From positions 2,593,001-2,657,000 of the forward strand of contig NC_020059.1 in assembly GCF_000330885.1 (NCBI RefSeq): a stretch of 64,000 nucleotides of DNA, in the 5' to 3' direction. The stretch is from Rhizobium tropici CIAT 899 (GTDB lineage: Bacteria > Pseudomonadota > Alphaproteobacteria > Rhizobiales > Rhizobiaceae). The position numbers were made by a program, and so were the translations under genes. Of the stretch, positions 1-9,671 are shown piece after piece. The stretch's first letter is position 1; each line of letters opens with the position of its first letter. A model generated the notes under the pieces. It made no database searches and was not told the origin of the DNA. It saw nothing but the letters and a program-made list of their open reading frames with translations.

Positions 1-94
1 GGCCGATTACGCCCAGGATGCTGCCCAAGACGCTCAGGACGACGATTATGATGACTCGTCCTATGACAATGGCGACGACAACTCGTTTGCTTGA
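1..94 (+). CDS. C-terminal end of an unidentified acidic protein
   Basis: An open frame enters from the left edge (frame starting at base 2) and stops with TGA at 92-94. The 30 visible residues are dominated by Asp, with Tyr, Ser, Asn and Gln, which is a low-complexity acidic tail. The frame is followed by a strong hairpin terminator, which supports it as a genuine gene end. Nothing in this tail identifies the protein; the rest of the gene lies outside the window. Confidence 0.5.
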   Translation, partial: ADYAQDAAQDAQDDDYDDSSYDNGDDNSFA

Positions 95-119
95 GCCGCA
101 GTCTCATCGCATCTAGCAG

Positions 120-150
120 AAAAGCCGCCATCTCCGGATGGCGGCTTTTT
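120..150. terminator. Bidirectional intrinsic terminator
   Basis: The arms AGCCGCCATC and GATGGCGGCT enclose a TCCG loop, with an A run on the left and a T run on the right. It sits between two convergent genes (the truncated plus-strand gene and queF) and can serve both. Confidence 0.85.
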
Positions 151-153
151 CAT

Positions 154-618
154 TCAGCCTCGGCCGCGATAGGGCTGCACACCCTGATCCGGCAGCCACA
201 CACCTTCCGGCGGCTTGCCGGTCTGCCAGAAGACGTCGATCGGAATGCCGCCGCGCGGATACCAGTAGGCACCGATACGCAGCCACTTCGGCTGCAGCAG
301 ATCCACCAGGCGCTTGGCGATGTAGATCGAGCAATCCTCGTGGAAAGCACCATGATTGCGGAAGGAATGCAGGAAGAGCTTCAGCGACTTCGATTCGACC
401 AGCCATTCATTCGGAATGTAGTCGATGACGATATGGGCGAAATCCGGCTGTCCCGTCATCGGGCAGAGCGAGGTGAATTCAGGCGCGGTGAAGCGCACGA
501 CATAATCGGTGCCGGCATGGCCGGACGGCACCTTCTCCAGAACGGCCTCTTCCGGATTGCTGGCCGTTTCCGTCTGGTTGCCGAGCATCGACAGGCCGGA
601 CACATCGGTCTTTGGCAT
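154..618 (-). CDS. queF: NADPH-dependent 7-cyano-7-deazaguanine reductase
   Basis: This enzyme reduces preQ0 to preQ1, a late step of queuosine tRNA modification in the cytoplasm. The 154 residues match the short, unimodular QueF type. The catalytic Cys52 lies in [13 protein letters not shown], with Asp59 shortly after. The NADPH-binding QueF motif ESKSLKLF is at 75-82, and the substrate-binding FHED follows at 92-95. It is downstream of the cation efflux gene on the same strand, separated by a single base, so the two are co-transcribed. A terminator follows it. Identification is secure; why it is coupled to a metal exporter is not evident from the sequence. Confidence 0.95.
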   Translation of the reverse strand: MPKTDVSGLSMLGNQTETASNPEEAVLEKVPSGHAGTDYVVRFTAPEFTSLCPMTGQPDFAHIVIDYIPNEWLVESKSLKLFLHSFRNHGAFHEDCSIYIAKRLVDLLQPKWLRIGAYWYPRGGIPIDVFWQTGKPPEGVWLPDQGVQPYRGRG

Positions 619-619
619 C

Positions 620-1534
620 TCAGGTCTCCTTGATCACTTTGACGCGGATACCATGGGCTTTTTCGCCCTCAGGCTCCACATGAATGGTTATTTCGGCGCC
701 CGCATGGATCGCCCGTATGGCATCTTCAAGGCGGTCGCAGATTCTGTGTGCCTCTCGCACCGGCATGGCGGCGGGTACGACCATGTGAAAATCGACGAAG
801 GTCACTGCTCCTGCCCTGCGCGTCTTGAGATCATGCACGCCGAGCGAACCCTCGGCATTCCCCGCGATCGCATTCTTGATAGTCTCCTCCTCTTCCGGCA
901 GGACAGCCTTGTCCATAAGCCCGTCGATCGAGGTGGAGATGACCTTCCAGCCCTGGTAGAGAATGTTGATGGCAACGAGAATGGCAAGCACGGGATCGAA
1001 GATCGGCTGGCCGGTGCCGAGCGCCAGCAACAGGCCGATGACCACGCCGATCGAAGTATAGACATCCGACATGATGTGCTGGCCGTCCGCCGTCAGTGCC
1101 GGTGAGCGATGCGTCCGCCCGGCCCGGATCAGCGTCAAGGCCCACACGCCGTTGATGACGCCGGCGACGAAGTTGATGGCGAGACCCAGCACAGGCGCCT
1201 GCATCGGCTGCGGATTGCCGAGATGCCCGACCGCTTCCTGCACGATCATCAGCGCCGCAACGACAATCATCACGCCTTCGGTAACGGCAGAGAGATATTC
1301 TGCCTTGTGATGACCGAAGGGATGATCGTGATCGGCCGGCTTCTGGGCATAACGGATGACGAAAAAGGCGATGAAAGCGGCAACGACATTGACGAGCGAT
1401 TCAAGTCCATCAGACAGAAGCGCAACAGAGCCCGTCAGCCACCAGGCCAGCATCTTCAGCCCCATGACGCCGAGCGACAGAGGAATGCCCCAGAGGGCAA
1501 GCCGCCTGATCGTATCGTTTCCTTGAGCACTCAT
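620..1534 (-). CDS. Cation diffusion facilitator (CDF) family divalent metal exporter
   Basis: This is a 304-residue inner-membrane proton antiporter of the CDF family (Zn, Fe, Mn or Co class), usually working as a dimer. About six transmembrane segments occupy residues 12-205, and a cytoplasmic metal-sensing domain makes up the rest. Metal-site motifs are SDGLES at 41-46 in TM2, HDHPFGH at 69-75 and HIMSD at 153-157 in TM5. The Asp/Asp plus His/Asp ligands resemble the FieF/MMT1 type. An SD-like GGAGAAGGGC lies just before the ATG. It is the first gene of a two-gene operon with queF. The transported metal cannot be fixed from sequence alone. Confidence 0.9.
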   Translation of the reverse strand: MSAQGNDTIRRLALWGIPLSLGVMGLKMLAWWLTGSVALLSDGLESLVNVVAAFIAFFVIRYAQKPADHDHPFGHHKAEYLSAVTEGVMIVVAALMIVQEAVGHLGNPQPMQAPVLGLAINFVAGVINGVWALTLIRAGRTHRSPALTADGQHIMSDVYTSIGVVIGLLLALGTGQPIFDPVLAILVAINILYQGWKVISTSIDGLMDKAVLPEEEETIKNAIAGNAEGSLGVHDLKTRRAGAVTFVDFHMVVPAAMPVREAHRICDRLEDAIRAIHAGAEITIHVEPEGEKAHGIRVKVIKET

Positions 1535-1599
1535 GCCCTTCTCCAGTATCCCGCGCCGTGCTTATGCGAATGAATTGCAAAAAGGCGCCGTTGAAATGC

Positions 1600-1631
1600 A
1601 AAACCGCCCGCGCGGATTTTCGCGCAGGCGG
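1600..1631 (-). terminator. Intrinsic terminator after a probable decayed minus-strand gene
   Basis: On the minus strand an 11-bp stem (one G-U pair, AAAATC loop) is followed directly by TTTT. It begins two bases past the stop codon of the third segment of the decayed gene and lies upstream of the CDF gene start. Confidence 0.65.
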
Positions 1632-1632
1632 C

Positions 1633-2676
<1,044 letters not shown>

Positions 2677-2715
2677 GGGTGGCCACTCTGCGGCAATCCT
2701 CGATGGATCAAACTG

Positions 2716-3351
2716 TTACGACCTGAACGTCACAAACGAGATCACGTTTCCATCCGGATCGCGCACGTGAAAATCGGTGCCTCCCCAAGCTTGCTTGGTG
2801 AGCGGCTGCGCAAACTCCACGTCCTTCGCCTTGAACTCCTCGAACAATCCCTGAACGTTCGAAACCTCGATCGACGCCAGGATCAGCGCGCCCTCTTTCG
2901 CCGCAGCAGCTGCAAAATAGGGTTCATAGACGAGCCGCAAGTGAACCCAGATGCCATCACGCGACACGGCACCGTAGAATGGCGGCAACCCATGCAGAAA
3001 TTCCTCCACAAAGCCAAGCTTCTCCCTGAAGAAGGCCGCACTCGTAGCCACATCCCGCACGAAAAGGATGGGAACGATGCTCTTGAAAACCGGCGGTTCC
3101 GCTGATGCCGCCGGCATCTTTGGCGCATCCATAGCAACGGCCTTCAACTCGGCCCAGCTCTTATGGCCAGCTTCGACTGCGACGATCTCCTGTGCCAGCG
3201 TCAAAGGAAATTTCATCGCCAGAATCTCGCGATCAGTTAAAGCCTTGAAACGGTCGAGCACACGAACTCTTCCGCCGATGGAATAGTCGCGCTCACGGTG
3301 CCAGCGCATCAGCAGCTTGGCTTGCTTACGGAGGGTATCGAGGGTTGGCAT
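2716..3351 (-). CDS. VOC (glyoxalase/bleomycin-resistance) domain protein with an N-terminal helical domain
   Basis: This 211-residue protein has two parts. Residues 1-75 form a basic helical segment (LRKQAKLLMRWHRERDYS, then a Leu/Ala-rich stretch) of a type I associate with the N-termini of some ankyrin-repeat proteins. Residues 88-211 form one vicinal-oxygen-chelate unit: PILFVRDVATSAAFF at the start and DFHVRDPDGNVISFVTF at the end. The VOC part resembles glyoxalase or antibiotic-binding proteins, but the substrate is unknown. It stands alone, convergent with bluB, and ends 39 bp beyond it. The domain assignment is firm and the function open. Confidence 0.75.
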   Translation of the reverse strand: MPTLDTLRKQAKLLMRWHRERDYSIGGRVRVLDRFKALTDREILAMKFPLTLAQEIVAVEAGHKSWAELKAVAMDAPKMPAASAEPPVFKSIVPILFVRDVATSAAFFREKLGFVEEFLHGLPPFYGAVSRDGIWVHLRLVYEPYFAAAAAKEGALILASIEVSNVQGLFEEFKAKDVEFAQPLTKQAWGGTDFHVRDPDGNVISFVTFRS

Positions 3352-3469
3352 GGGCAGACTCCTGCTGAGTGATATCAGCGGGCAGGCCTAGCCCTTTCGG
3401 CTCGATGCCGATGTGCCCCACAGGAACGACGTAAAGATTAGGATACAACCTGAAGCAAGTCAAACCGCC

Positions 3470-4180
3470 TCAAGGCAAGGTGTGGCTTGCCGCAAAGCGT
3501 TCATCGTCATTATGCAGCCGCAAGGACATTCGCAGCATCCAGGGCAAGGATGTCCAAAGGCCGGAGGTCAAGCCCGCCTGCCTCAGCGCGGCGGCTGTCC
3601 AGGTATTGCAACCCATCAAAGCGTTGAAATAGCCCCGCGCTTCGAAGAACGCATCGTTGGGTCCGTAGTTGCTGCCAGGCAGAGATATCGGGCCACTGTC
3701 AAAGCGATCGAAACTGCCGAGAATGAACTGTTTGAGCCGCTCCAGCCCGACGGCATCGAGGTTGATCGCGGTGACAGCCGGTGCATCCAGCGGGATATCG
3801 CCTGCGAGTTCCGCATGAATGACGGAACGATCGAGCGCAAAGCTCTTCAACACGGGACCCGCCTTCAAATCAGCCCAGGTCCGCGTCTCTGTATAGAAGC
3901 TTCGGCCGCCCCAGCCGAAGATGAGATACCGCAGGTTGGGATTGTCGAGATCGAGCCCAGCCGTCCGCAGGAAGGCGAAACGAATGAGGAGATCGCTATC
4001 GACGGGAATGGCAATGTCCGTATGGATGGGGTTGCTGAGCATGAGGATTTGCTGGGAGCGTTCGGTGCGGACAGCTGGCCCGTCATGCCAGAGCGGCCGT
4101 GGCACGACGATGCCGAGACCGGCGAGGAGCACGACAGCAAGAACGACGTAGAGAACGCCCTTGAATATCTTTGAGATCAC
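3470..4180 (-). CDS. DUF2459 (TIGR02117) family protein, membrane anchored
   Basis: After an N-terminal hydrophobic segment (ISKIFKGVLYVVLAVVLLAG) the protein carries the conserved DUF2459 pattern: SNPIHTDIAIPV, then FGWGGRSFYTET, then NYGPNDAFFEARGYFN and MGCNTWTAAALRQAG. This suggests an extracytoplasmic domain with conserved His, Cys and Asn residues. The longest frame begins at 4273, but that lies inside the trpE(G) terminator. I therefore place the start at GTG 4180 (236 residues), preceded by GGCGGGGAC; TTG 4207 is an alternative. The biochemical role of the family is not known to me. Members have been noted near polyhydroxyalkanoate genes, but none are here. Confidence 0.75.
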   Translation of the reverse strand: MISKIFKGVLYVVLAVVLLAGLGIVVPRPLWHDGPAVRTERSQQILMLSNPIHTDIAIPVDSDLLIRFAFLRTAGLDLDNPNLRYLIFGWGGRSFYTETRTWADLKAGPVLKSFALDRSVIHAELAGDIPLDAPAVTAINLDAVGLERLKQFILGSFDRFDSGPISLPGSNYGPNDAFFEARGYFNALMGCNTWTAAALRQAGLTSGLWTSLPWMLRMSLRLHNDDERFAASHTLP

Positions 4181-4241
4181 CGACTGAACGTCCCCGCCAT
4201 CATTCAATCTCTTCAGCGGTTTGTTGGCACTTTCAAGGCAC

Positions 4242-4280
4242 AAAATAGCCCCATGCACCTTTTCCGAGTGCATGGGGCTA
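4242..4280 (-). terminator. Intrinsic terminator of trpE(G)
   Basis: A perfect 13-bp stem (TAGCCCCATGCAC with GTGCATGGGGCTA, 9-base loop) is followed by TTTT on the minus strand. It begins about 28 bp after the trpE(G) stop codon. Confidence 0.9.
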
Positions 4281-4307
4281 GAAACATCCGAGCTCTAAAC
4301 GCTCGTC

Positions 4308-6497
4308 TCAGGCGGCCTTCGTCTTTGCCCGGCGCGCCAGATGCGCCACGACATTCTCGATCATCCGCATGCCGGCATCGCCGCCGAGCGTCATGATCGA
4401 TTCCGGGTGGAACTGGACGGCTGCGATCGGCTCCTTCACATGCTCGATGCCCATGATCGTGCCGTCTTCGCTCTCGGCCGTGATCATGAAGTCGCGCGGC
4501 AGGCTCGACGGATCGGCAAAGATCGAGTGATAACGACCAACGGTCACTTCGCGGCCAAGACCGGAGAAGACCAGGCCCGGCTCCAGCACGCGGATGCGCG
4601 AGGGCTTCCCATGCATCGGGATTGCCAGATGGCGCAGCTCGCCGCCATAAGCTTCGGCCAGCGCCTGCAAGCCGAGGCAGACGCCGAAGATCGGCAGGTT
4701 GCGCGCCCTCGCCTTCTTGATCGTCGCCTTGCAATCGAAATCCTTCGGATTGCCGGGACCAGGCGATAGCACGACGAGATCCGGATCGAGCCGGTCGAAG
4801 ACTTCTTCCGGCACCGGCGTACGCACGGTCGAAACCGTCGCCCCCGTCTGGCGGAAGTAGTTGGCAAGCGTATGGACGAAGCTGTCTTCATGGTCGACAA
4901 GCAGGATCTTCACACCCTTGCCGACGGAAGCGACGTCCCGTTGCTGTTTGCCGGAATTGCCGGTCTTGGCGTCACGGATAGCGGAAAGCATGGCGGAGGC
5001 CTTCAGTTCGGTTTCGGCTTCTTCTTCCTCGGGGATCGAGTCGTTGAGCAGCGTCGCGCCGGCCCGCACCTCGGCAATACCGTCCTTGATGCGAACAGTG
5101 CGCAGCGTCAGGCCGGTGTTCATGTCGCCGTTGAAGCCGACCATGCCGATCGCGCCGCCATACCAGGCGCGCGGGCTCTTTTCATGGCTTTCGATGAAGC
5201 GCATGGCCCAAAGCTTCGGCGCACCGGTGACGGTGACGGCCCAGGCGTGGCTCAGGAAGCCGTCGAAGGCGTCCATGTCATCGCGCAGGCGGCCCTCGAT
5301 ATGGTCGACCGTGTGGATGAGGCGCGAATACATCTCGATCTGCCGACGGCCGATGACCTTGACCGAACCCGGCTCGCAGACGCGGCTCTTGTCGTTTCGG
5401 TCGACGTCTGAGCACATGGTCAGCTCGGACTCGTCCTTCTTGGAGTTCAAGAGCTTCAGGATCTGCTCGCTGTCGGCGATCGGATCGTCGCCGCGCTTGA
5501 TCGTGCCCGAGATCGGGCAGGTCTCGATGCGGCGGCCGGAAACGCGCACGAACATCTCAGGCGAAGCGCCGACGAGATATTCCTGATTACCGAGATTGAT
5601 GAAGAAGGAATAGGGAGACGGATTGATCGCCTTCAGGCGCTTGGAAATATCCGATGGCTTGCTCTCGCAGCGCTCCATAAACTTCTGGCCGGGCACGACT
5701 TCGAAGAGATCGCCCTTGCGGAAGCTCTCCTTCGCCTTGACCACCAGCTCGGCATATTCGCCGGGACGATGATCGCTCTTCGGCGGAATGGCATCGGTGT
5801 GCCGGAATGGCTCGGGCGCGATCTCGCCCGACTTGCCTTCCGTCGATTGGCCGCCCTTTGCGAAATCGTACCGGTCGATCCAGGCCTTGGCGGAATAGTT
5901 GTCCACCACCAGGATTTCGTCCGGCAGGTAGAGCACCATGTCGCGCTGGTCGTCCGGGCGCTTGAGCTTCAGATCGATCGCGTCGAACTGGAAGGCGAGA
6001 TCATAGCCGAAGGCACCGTAGAAGCCGATGCTGGCATCCGCCTGCGAGTAGAAGAGATCGGTCACGGCGCGTAGCACGGTGAAGACCGTTGGCATTTTCG
6101 AGCGCTCTTCCTCGGTAAAGACGCGATCCGGCGTCTTTACGGTCAGATCGAGCCGGCGCGGCGTCGAAGCGCCGAGAACGACCTCTGAAACCGTCTTCAG
6201 CTTCTCCGCGATGAAGCCGAGAATGACTTCACCGCGCTCGTTATAGGCTTCGATCCAGACATCGCGCCCATTGCAGGACAGGCCGAGCGGCGGATCGACG
6301 ATGGCGGTGTCCCAACGCGTGTAGCGGCCAGGATATTCGTAGTTGGAGGAGAAGACAGCGCCACGGCGCTCGTCGAGCTTGTCGATATAGGACAAAACCG
6401 CATCCGCATAGGGCGTCGGCCGGCGCTGCCGGGTGACGGTGATGCCGCCCTTCGTCTCGTAGATTTCCGCACCGTCATCCCGAAGGATCGTTACCAT
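4308..6497 (-). CDS. trpE(G): Anthranilate synthase, fused TrpE and TrpG
   Basis: The protein makes anthranilate from chorismate and glutamine, the first committed step of tryptophan synthesis. It has 729 residues and joins both subunits in one chain, as in other rhizobia. The TrpE half (about residues 1-510) includes PISGTIKRG, the HIEGRL helix and TGAPKLWAM. After a short linker the TrpG glutamine amidotransferase half has the nucleophile in FGVCLGLQA, and its His-Glu pair in QFHPES near the C-terminus. A GAGGAACA ribosome site precedes the ATG. Upstream is a classic Trp leader and attenuator, so expression follows charged tRNA-Trp levels. Confidence 0.97.
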   Translation of the reverse strand: MVTILRDDGAEIYETKGGITVTRQRRPTPYADAVLSYIDKLDERRGAVFSSNYEYPGRYTRWDTAIVDPPLGLSCNGRDVWIEAYNERGEVILGFIAEKLKTVSEVVLGASTPRRLDLTVKTPDRVFTEEERSKMPTVFTVLRAVTDLFYSQADASIGFYGAFGYDLAFQFDAIDLKLKRPDDQRDMVLYLPDEILVVDNYSAKAWIDRYDFAKGGQSTEGKSGEIAPEPFRHTDAIPPKSDHRPGEYAELVVKAKESFRKGDLFEVVPGQKFMERCESKPSDISKRLKAINPSPYSFFINLGNQEYLVGASPEMFVRVSGRRIETCPISGTIKRGDDPIADSEQILKLLNSKKDESELTMCSDVDRNDKSRVCEPGSVKVIGRRQIEMYSRLIHTVDHIEGRLRDDMDAFDGFLSHAWAVTVTGAPKLWAMRFIESHEKSPRAWYGGAIGMVGFNGDMNTGLTLRTVRIKDGIAEVRAGATLLNDSIPEEEEAETELKASAMLSAIRDAKTGNSGKQQRDVASVGKGVKILLVDHEDSFVHTLANYFRQTGATVSTVRTPVPEEVFDRLDPDLVVLSPGPGNPKDFDCKATIKKARARNLPIFGVCLGLQALAEAYGGELRHLAIPMHGKPSRIRVLEPGLVFSGLGREVTVGRYHSIFADPSSLPRDFMITAESEDGTIMGIEHVKEPIAAVQFHPESIMTLGGDAGMRMIENVVAHLARRAKTKAA

Positions 6498-6545
6498 TGT
6501 TCCTCACTCCGTTATCGGGCCCGGATGACAGGCGGCCAATATAAC

Positions 6546-6575
6546 AAAAAAGCCGCCTCGAAATCTCGGGCGGCT
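6546..6575 (-). promoter_or_regulatory. trp attenuator terminator hairpin
   Basis: On the minus strand AGCCGCC and GGCGGCT flank CGAGATTTCGA and are followed by a run of T. The GGCGGCC just past the leader-peptide stop (about 6604-6612) can pair instead with the 5' arm. This gives the mutually exclusive antiterminator expected for transcription attenuation. Confidence 0.88.
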
Positions 6576-6612
6576 CACTCGTGGTCTTTGAACACGATTG
6601 GTCGAGGCCGCC

Positions 6613-6660
6613 TCAGCGTGCCCACCACCAAACTGCAATGTTGTTCAAGGACGTATTCAT
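6613..6660 (-). CDS. trpL: trp operon leader peptide (15 aa, WWW)
   Basis: This short frame encodes MNTSLNNIAVWWWAR, with three consecutive UGG codons near the end. It closely resembles the S. meliloti trpE(G) leader. When charged tRNA-Trp is scarce a ribosome stalls on the Trp codons and frees the downstream antiterminator. No Shine-Dalgarno motif precedes the ATG. The predicted transcript start is within a few bases of it, so translation may be leaderless, as I recall for S. meliloti. Confidence 0.92.
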   Translation of the reverse strand: MNTSLNNIAVWWWAR

Positions 6661-6668
6661 GGCGGGAA

Positions 6669-6697
6669 TTGTTAGCGTGAGATGAGGGGATACGCAA
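6669..6697 (-). promoter_or_regulatory. Candidate promoter of trpL-trpE(G)
   Basis: A -35-like TTGCGT (6692-6697) and a -10-like TAACAA (6669-6674) are separated by 17 bp on the minus strand. This places the transcript start close to the leader ATG at 6660. The match to consensus is only moderate. Confidence 0.4.
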
Positions 6698-6715
6698 GCG
6701 AGAATGTCGGGATCA

Positions 6716-7651
6716 TTAAGCCACGTTATTTTTCTTCCAGCGGAAGGGTGGGCCATATTTATTGGGACCGGGATTTCCTGCCGGGATACCAACGATGACG
6801 ATTACAGCCATGCAAAGAAAAAGGGACCCCAACACTATATGCATCGGCAAAGTGACCATCCGGCTCTCCCCTATCAAAGAAATCGTCGCTATCGGAACCG
6901 CTAGACTTAAGCCAACAACACTGCCCCATCCCCAGAGTCCTGACCATCCAAAATCACGCAAACGTGCAGCAGCGAGCAGCGCGGCAACAGCGACGGCGAG
7001 CGCGAGCAACGAAGCCACCAAAAGTCTTCCTTTGTTGCTTTCTTCAGCTATGAACTGAGCGAAAAGTATTAGAAGGACAATCACCAAGCCAGCCCAATAG
7101 GCTGAGCGGCTCACACGTCGTCTGAAAATGGATAAAGGCGGAAGAATCCAGTGCTGCGCAAACTGTCGCGCGGATTCCGATACGACGATGTTATACTGTG
7201 AGGGCCTCCTATATTTGCTATTCGGATCGCTTGGCGGAGACCCGACAGCTACTATCAGAGCAAAAAATGGCAGGGTAGAAAGCAAAGTATTATAGCCTCC
7301 AGCAGAACCACTTAACCCACCGCTAGGCAGGAGCACCGGTTTCAGTAAAAATATTATTCCCAAAGGAACAACGACATTGAACACCGCCACCCCCGCCCAA
7401 CCCCAAAAAGCTGACCATCCAAAATCTCGCAGTCGTGCTCCCAAAACGGACGCGACGAAGAAAAGGATGAAGTCCATAAGACGTACGAAACCGGAAATGT
7501 AACCCATCTCGGTCAGAACAACGGCTCCGATCCGAATTCCCAAGAATATGCAGATGAACATCCAATATGCCGGGCGGTTGAGGCGATCGTTCAGAATCAA
7601 GCTCGTCAAGTTGCACCTCACTGAAGCGACGGTTGTATTCTGCGCCTTCAT
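6716..7651 (-). CDS. DUF805 family membrane protein with two tandem domains
   Basis: This is a 311-residue inner-membrane protein built from two copies of the DUF805 fold. Each copy starts with an aromatic motif (NRPAYW, later SRSAYW) and has several hydrophobic helices. The copies contain the near-identical LRDFGWSAFWGW and LRDFGWSGLWGW, and end in a polar tail (PPSDPNSKYRRP and NPGPNKYGPP). ATG 7651 is preferred over a TTG 15 bases upstream. It lies 78 bp downstream of the ABC-F gene on the same strand. Base composition is more AT-rich than its neighbours. The family has no established biochemical function. Confidence 0.8.
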   Translation of the reverse strand: MKAQNTTVASVRCNLTSLILNDRLNRPAYWMFICIFLGIRIGAVVLTEMGYISGFVRLMDFILFFVASVLGARLRDFGWSAFWGWAGVAVFNVVVPLGIIFLLKPVLLPSGGLSGSAGGYNTLLSTLPFFALIVAVGSPPSDPNSKYRRPSQYNIVVSESARQFAQHWILPPLSIFRRRVSRSAYWAGLVIVLLILFAQFIAEESNKGRLLVASLLALAVAVAALLAAARLRDFGWSGLWGWGSVVGLSLAVPIATISLIGESRMVTLPMHIVLGSLFLCMAVIVIVGIPAGNPGPNKYGPPFRWKKNNVA

Positions 7652-7729
7652 ATTTCGCGCTGTCAACTCGAAGCCTCAGATCAGTTCAAGGTCGATGCTT
7701 GCCACCGATCCGATCGCCTTATCCTATTT

Positions 7730-9253
7730 TTAATCCTTCTCTCTGGCCGCTTCGAAGAACTCTTCCGGCCCATCCACTTCGACCAATCGCCTCCGGTCGA
7801 TCAGCCAGAAGCGATTGCCGATAGATCGCACGAAGCTGCGGTCGTGCGAGACGAGAAGGCAACTTGCCTCATTCGCCGTCAGCTCGCCCTCCAGCGCCTC
7901 CTGACCATCGATGTCCAGATGGTTTGTCGGCTCGTCGAGCAGGTAAAAGTTGGGATTGGTCAACCGCAGCGCCAGCATGGCAAGCCGCGCCTTCTGCCCG
8001 CCGGACAGACGGCCGATCTCTTTGCCCTGCATATCGATATTGATCCCGACCCCGACCAGCAGCGTGCGGGCACGTTGCTCGCCGAGCTCGAACAGGCGTG
8101 TGATCATGCCGAGCGGCGTGTCCTTTTGGCCGAGATTGGAGAGCCCCTGATCGCTGTAGCCGAGCACGATGGATGGCGTCGGCTTGATCGTACCGCCGAC
8201 GGCCTGATCGGTTATGGCCCTGCGTATCATCTCCACGAGCCGCGTCTTGCCCGCGCCATTCTGCCCAAGCAGCACGATGCGGTCGCCCTGGCAAATCCAC
8301 TGCTGACCGGTCTTGAACAGCAGCGTACCGTCGAGTGTGGTCACCGAAGCATCCTCCAGCGTCAGAAGCACCTTGGCGTGAATGCCGCGATTGGCAAGCT
8401 TGATCGAGCCGGAGGAACGCTCGCGGTAGCCCGGTCTCGCGCTGTCCTCCAATTTCTCGGCCCGCGCCTTCAATTGCTTCGTCTTGACGGTTAAGAGATC
8501 ACTGCCGGAGTTGACGCCGAGATTGTAGAGCTTGGCCGCCTGTTTGCGCAGCTGCTGTGCCGTCTTCATCTCCTTCTGGTAGCGACGTTCATCCGAGGCA
8601 TCGACCTCGTCCAGCGCCGCACGCGCCCGGCTATATGGCAGCACATAGGTTGGCGACTGGTCCTGGCGCAGAAACAGGGTTCGGCTGCAGACAGCATCGA
8701 GGAAGGCACGGTCGTGGCTGGCGATGATGACAGGCACGTCGCGCGGCATCGCGTTCAGCCAATCCTCCAGCAGCGCGATCTTGGCGAGATCGAGATGGTT
8801 GGTCGGCTCGTCGAGCAGCAGCACATCGGGCTCGGTTACCCAGACGCGAGCAAGCATGGCAAGCCGCTGCCAGCCGCCGCTGAGCTGAGCCAATGTTCTT
8901 TCCCGCATCGCCGTCGGTACATCAAGCGAATCGAGAGTGACATCGACGCGCCAGCTCTCGCTCTCCACCTGCTCCTTAGGCAAGGCTTGAAGGACGGCCT
9001 CATAGAAGGAGACGTCCAGCAGCGCGGCCGGCACATTCTGTTCGACGTAGCCGACGCGCAAGCCTCGCGCGCGGGTGATCTCGCCCGTGGTCGGCTCCTG
9101 CCTACCCGTGATGCAGTTGAGCAGTGTGGTCTTGCCGCGCCCATTCGCGGCGACCATGCCGACGCGATCACCGGCATCGACGGTGAAATTCAGATTGGAA
9201 AACAGCGGCGCACTCATGGTGACGCCCAGATTGCGGAGATTGATCAGAGTCAT
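7730..9253 (-). CDS. ABC-F family ATPase (ribosome-associated type)
   Basis: The 507-residue product has two ABC cassettes and no membrane segments, as in ABC-F proteins that act at the ribosomal E site. The first cassette has Walker A AANGRGKTT at 35-43, signature LSGGWQR and Walker B LLLDEPTNHLD. A charged linker with many Lys, Gln and Arg residues follows (about 220-290). The second cassette has GQNGAGKT, LSGGQKAR and LLDEPTNHLD. It could be a translation factor of the Uup/YheS kind or an antibiotic-protection protein. A candidate leader ORF with an overlapping hairpin lies 186 bp upstream, which favours translation-dependent control. The ATG is preceded by GGAAAAGACT. Confidence 0.9.
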   Translation of the reverse strand: MTLINLRNLGVTMSAPLFSNLNFTVDAGDRVGMVAANGRGKTTLLNCITGRQEPTTGEITRARGLRVGYVEQNVPAALLDVSFYEAVLQALPKEQVESESWRVDVTLDSLDVPTAMRERTLAQLSGGWQRLAMLARVWVTEPDVLLLDEPTNHLDLAKIALLEDWLNAMPRDVPVIIASHDRAFLDAVCSRTLFLRQDQSPTYVLPYSRARAALDEVDASDERRYQKEMKTAQQLRKQAAKLYNLGVNSGSDLLTVKTKQLKARAEKLEDSARPGYRERSSGSIKLANRGIHAKVLLTLEDASVTTLDGTLLFKTGQQWICQGDRIVLLGQNGAGKTRLVEMIRRAITDQAVGGTIKPTPSIVLGYSDQGLSNLGQKDTPLGMITRLFELGEQRARTLLVGVGINIDMQGKEIGRLSGGQKARLAMLALRLTNPNFYLLDEPTNHLDIDGQEALEGELTANEASCLLVSHDRSFVRSIGNRFWLIDRRRLVEVDGPEEFFEAAREKD

Positions 9254-9438
9254 AGTCTTTTCCGGTCTCGATCGAGCATCTCAAGGCATCGCCGGCAGCT
9301 CCTTTTGCCGCGCTGCGCCGATGCCGATGGCCATATCGGCCAATGCTCGAAAACATGTCATGACGCGGCCGCGTGGATGCGCAAGCTCACGTCGCCCCAA
9401 GGGCAGACCAGAAGGATTGAGTGAGAAACAGCCTCTGA

Positions 9439-9510
9439 TCAGCCCTGCAAACGCATCTGCAGGGCACGAGTCGGACCGAACTGGCGAATATGCCAGACTA
9501 TCTTGGTCAT
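9439..9510 (-). CDS. Candidate 23-aa leader ORF upstream of the ABC-F gene
   Basis: The frame starts at ATG 9510, preceded by an ideal AGGAGG five bases upstream, and stops at TGA 9439-9441. The peptide begins MTKIVWHIRQFG and ends ALQMRLQG. Its last codons fall within a perfect 8-bp-stem hairpin. The strength of the ribosome site, far better than that of the ABC-F gene itself, is the main argument that it is translated. It may act in cis as an attenuation leader, as for several ABC-F genes, or encode a small protein. Confidence 0.55.
   Translation of the reverse strand: MTKIVWHIRQFGPTRALQMRLQG
9442..9465 (-). promoter_or_regulatory. Hairpin overlapping the end of the leader ORF
   Basis: GCCCTGCA and TGCAGGGC form a perfect 8-bp stem around an 8-base loop and span the last codons of the leader ORF up to its stop. 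A translating ribosome would unfold it. No T run follows, so it is not itself an intrinsic terminator. Confidence 0.5.
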
Positions 9511-9617
9511 ACGGTCCTCCTCTCTTTTCTCTCGACGGTTAAAGACTGCGTTGCTCCAATAGCATCGAACGCTGCCATTCACAATTGCACAAATCGCCCG
9601 ATGCCACGCGAGAGAGC

Positions 9618-9645
9618 AAAAAAGAGGCGATGCCGAAGCATCGCC
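9618..9645 (-). terminator. Intrinsic terminator of the heme receptor gene
   Basis: On the minus strand GGCGATGC, a TTCG tetraloop and GCATCGCC are followed by TCTTTTTT. It lies 27 bp past the receptor stop codon. Confidence 0.92.
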
Positions 9646-9671
9646 CGAGTTTGCTGCATCGATGGAGCGGC

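Noticed and set aside
3413..4174. Plus-strand frame of 253 codons over the DUF2459 gene
   Set aside because: Antisense shadow; the minus strand carries conserved DUF2459 motifs.
9281..9361. Second short minus-strand frame (26 codons) between the leader ORF and the ABC-F gene
   Set aside because: It begins at an ATG without any ribosome site; not enough to call a gene.
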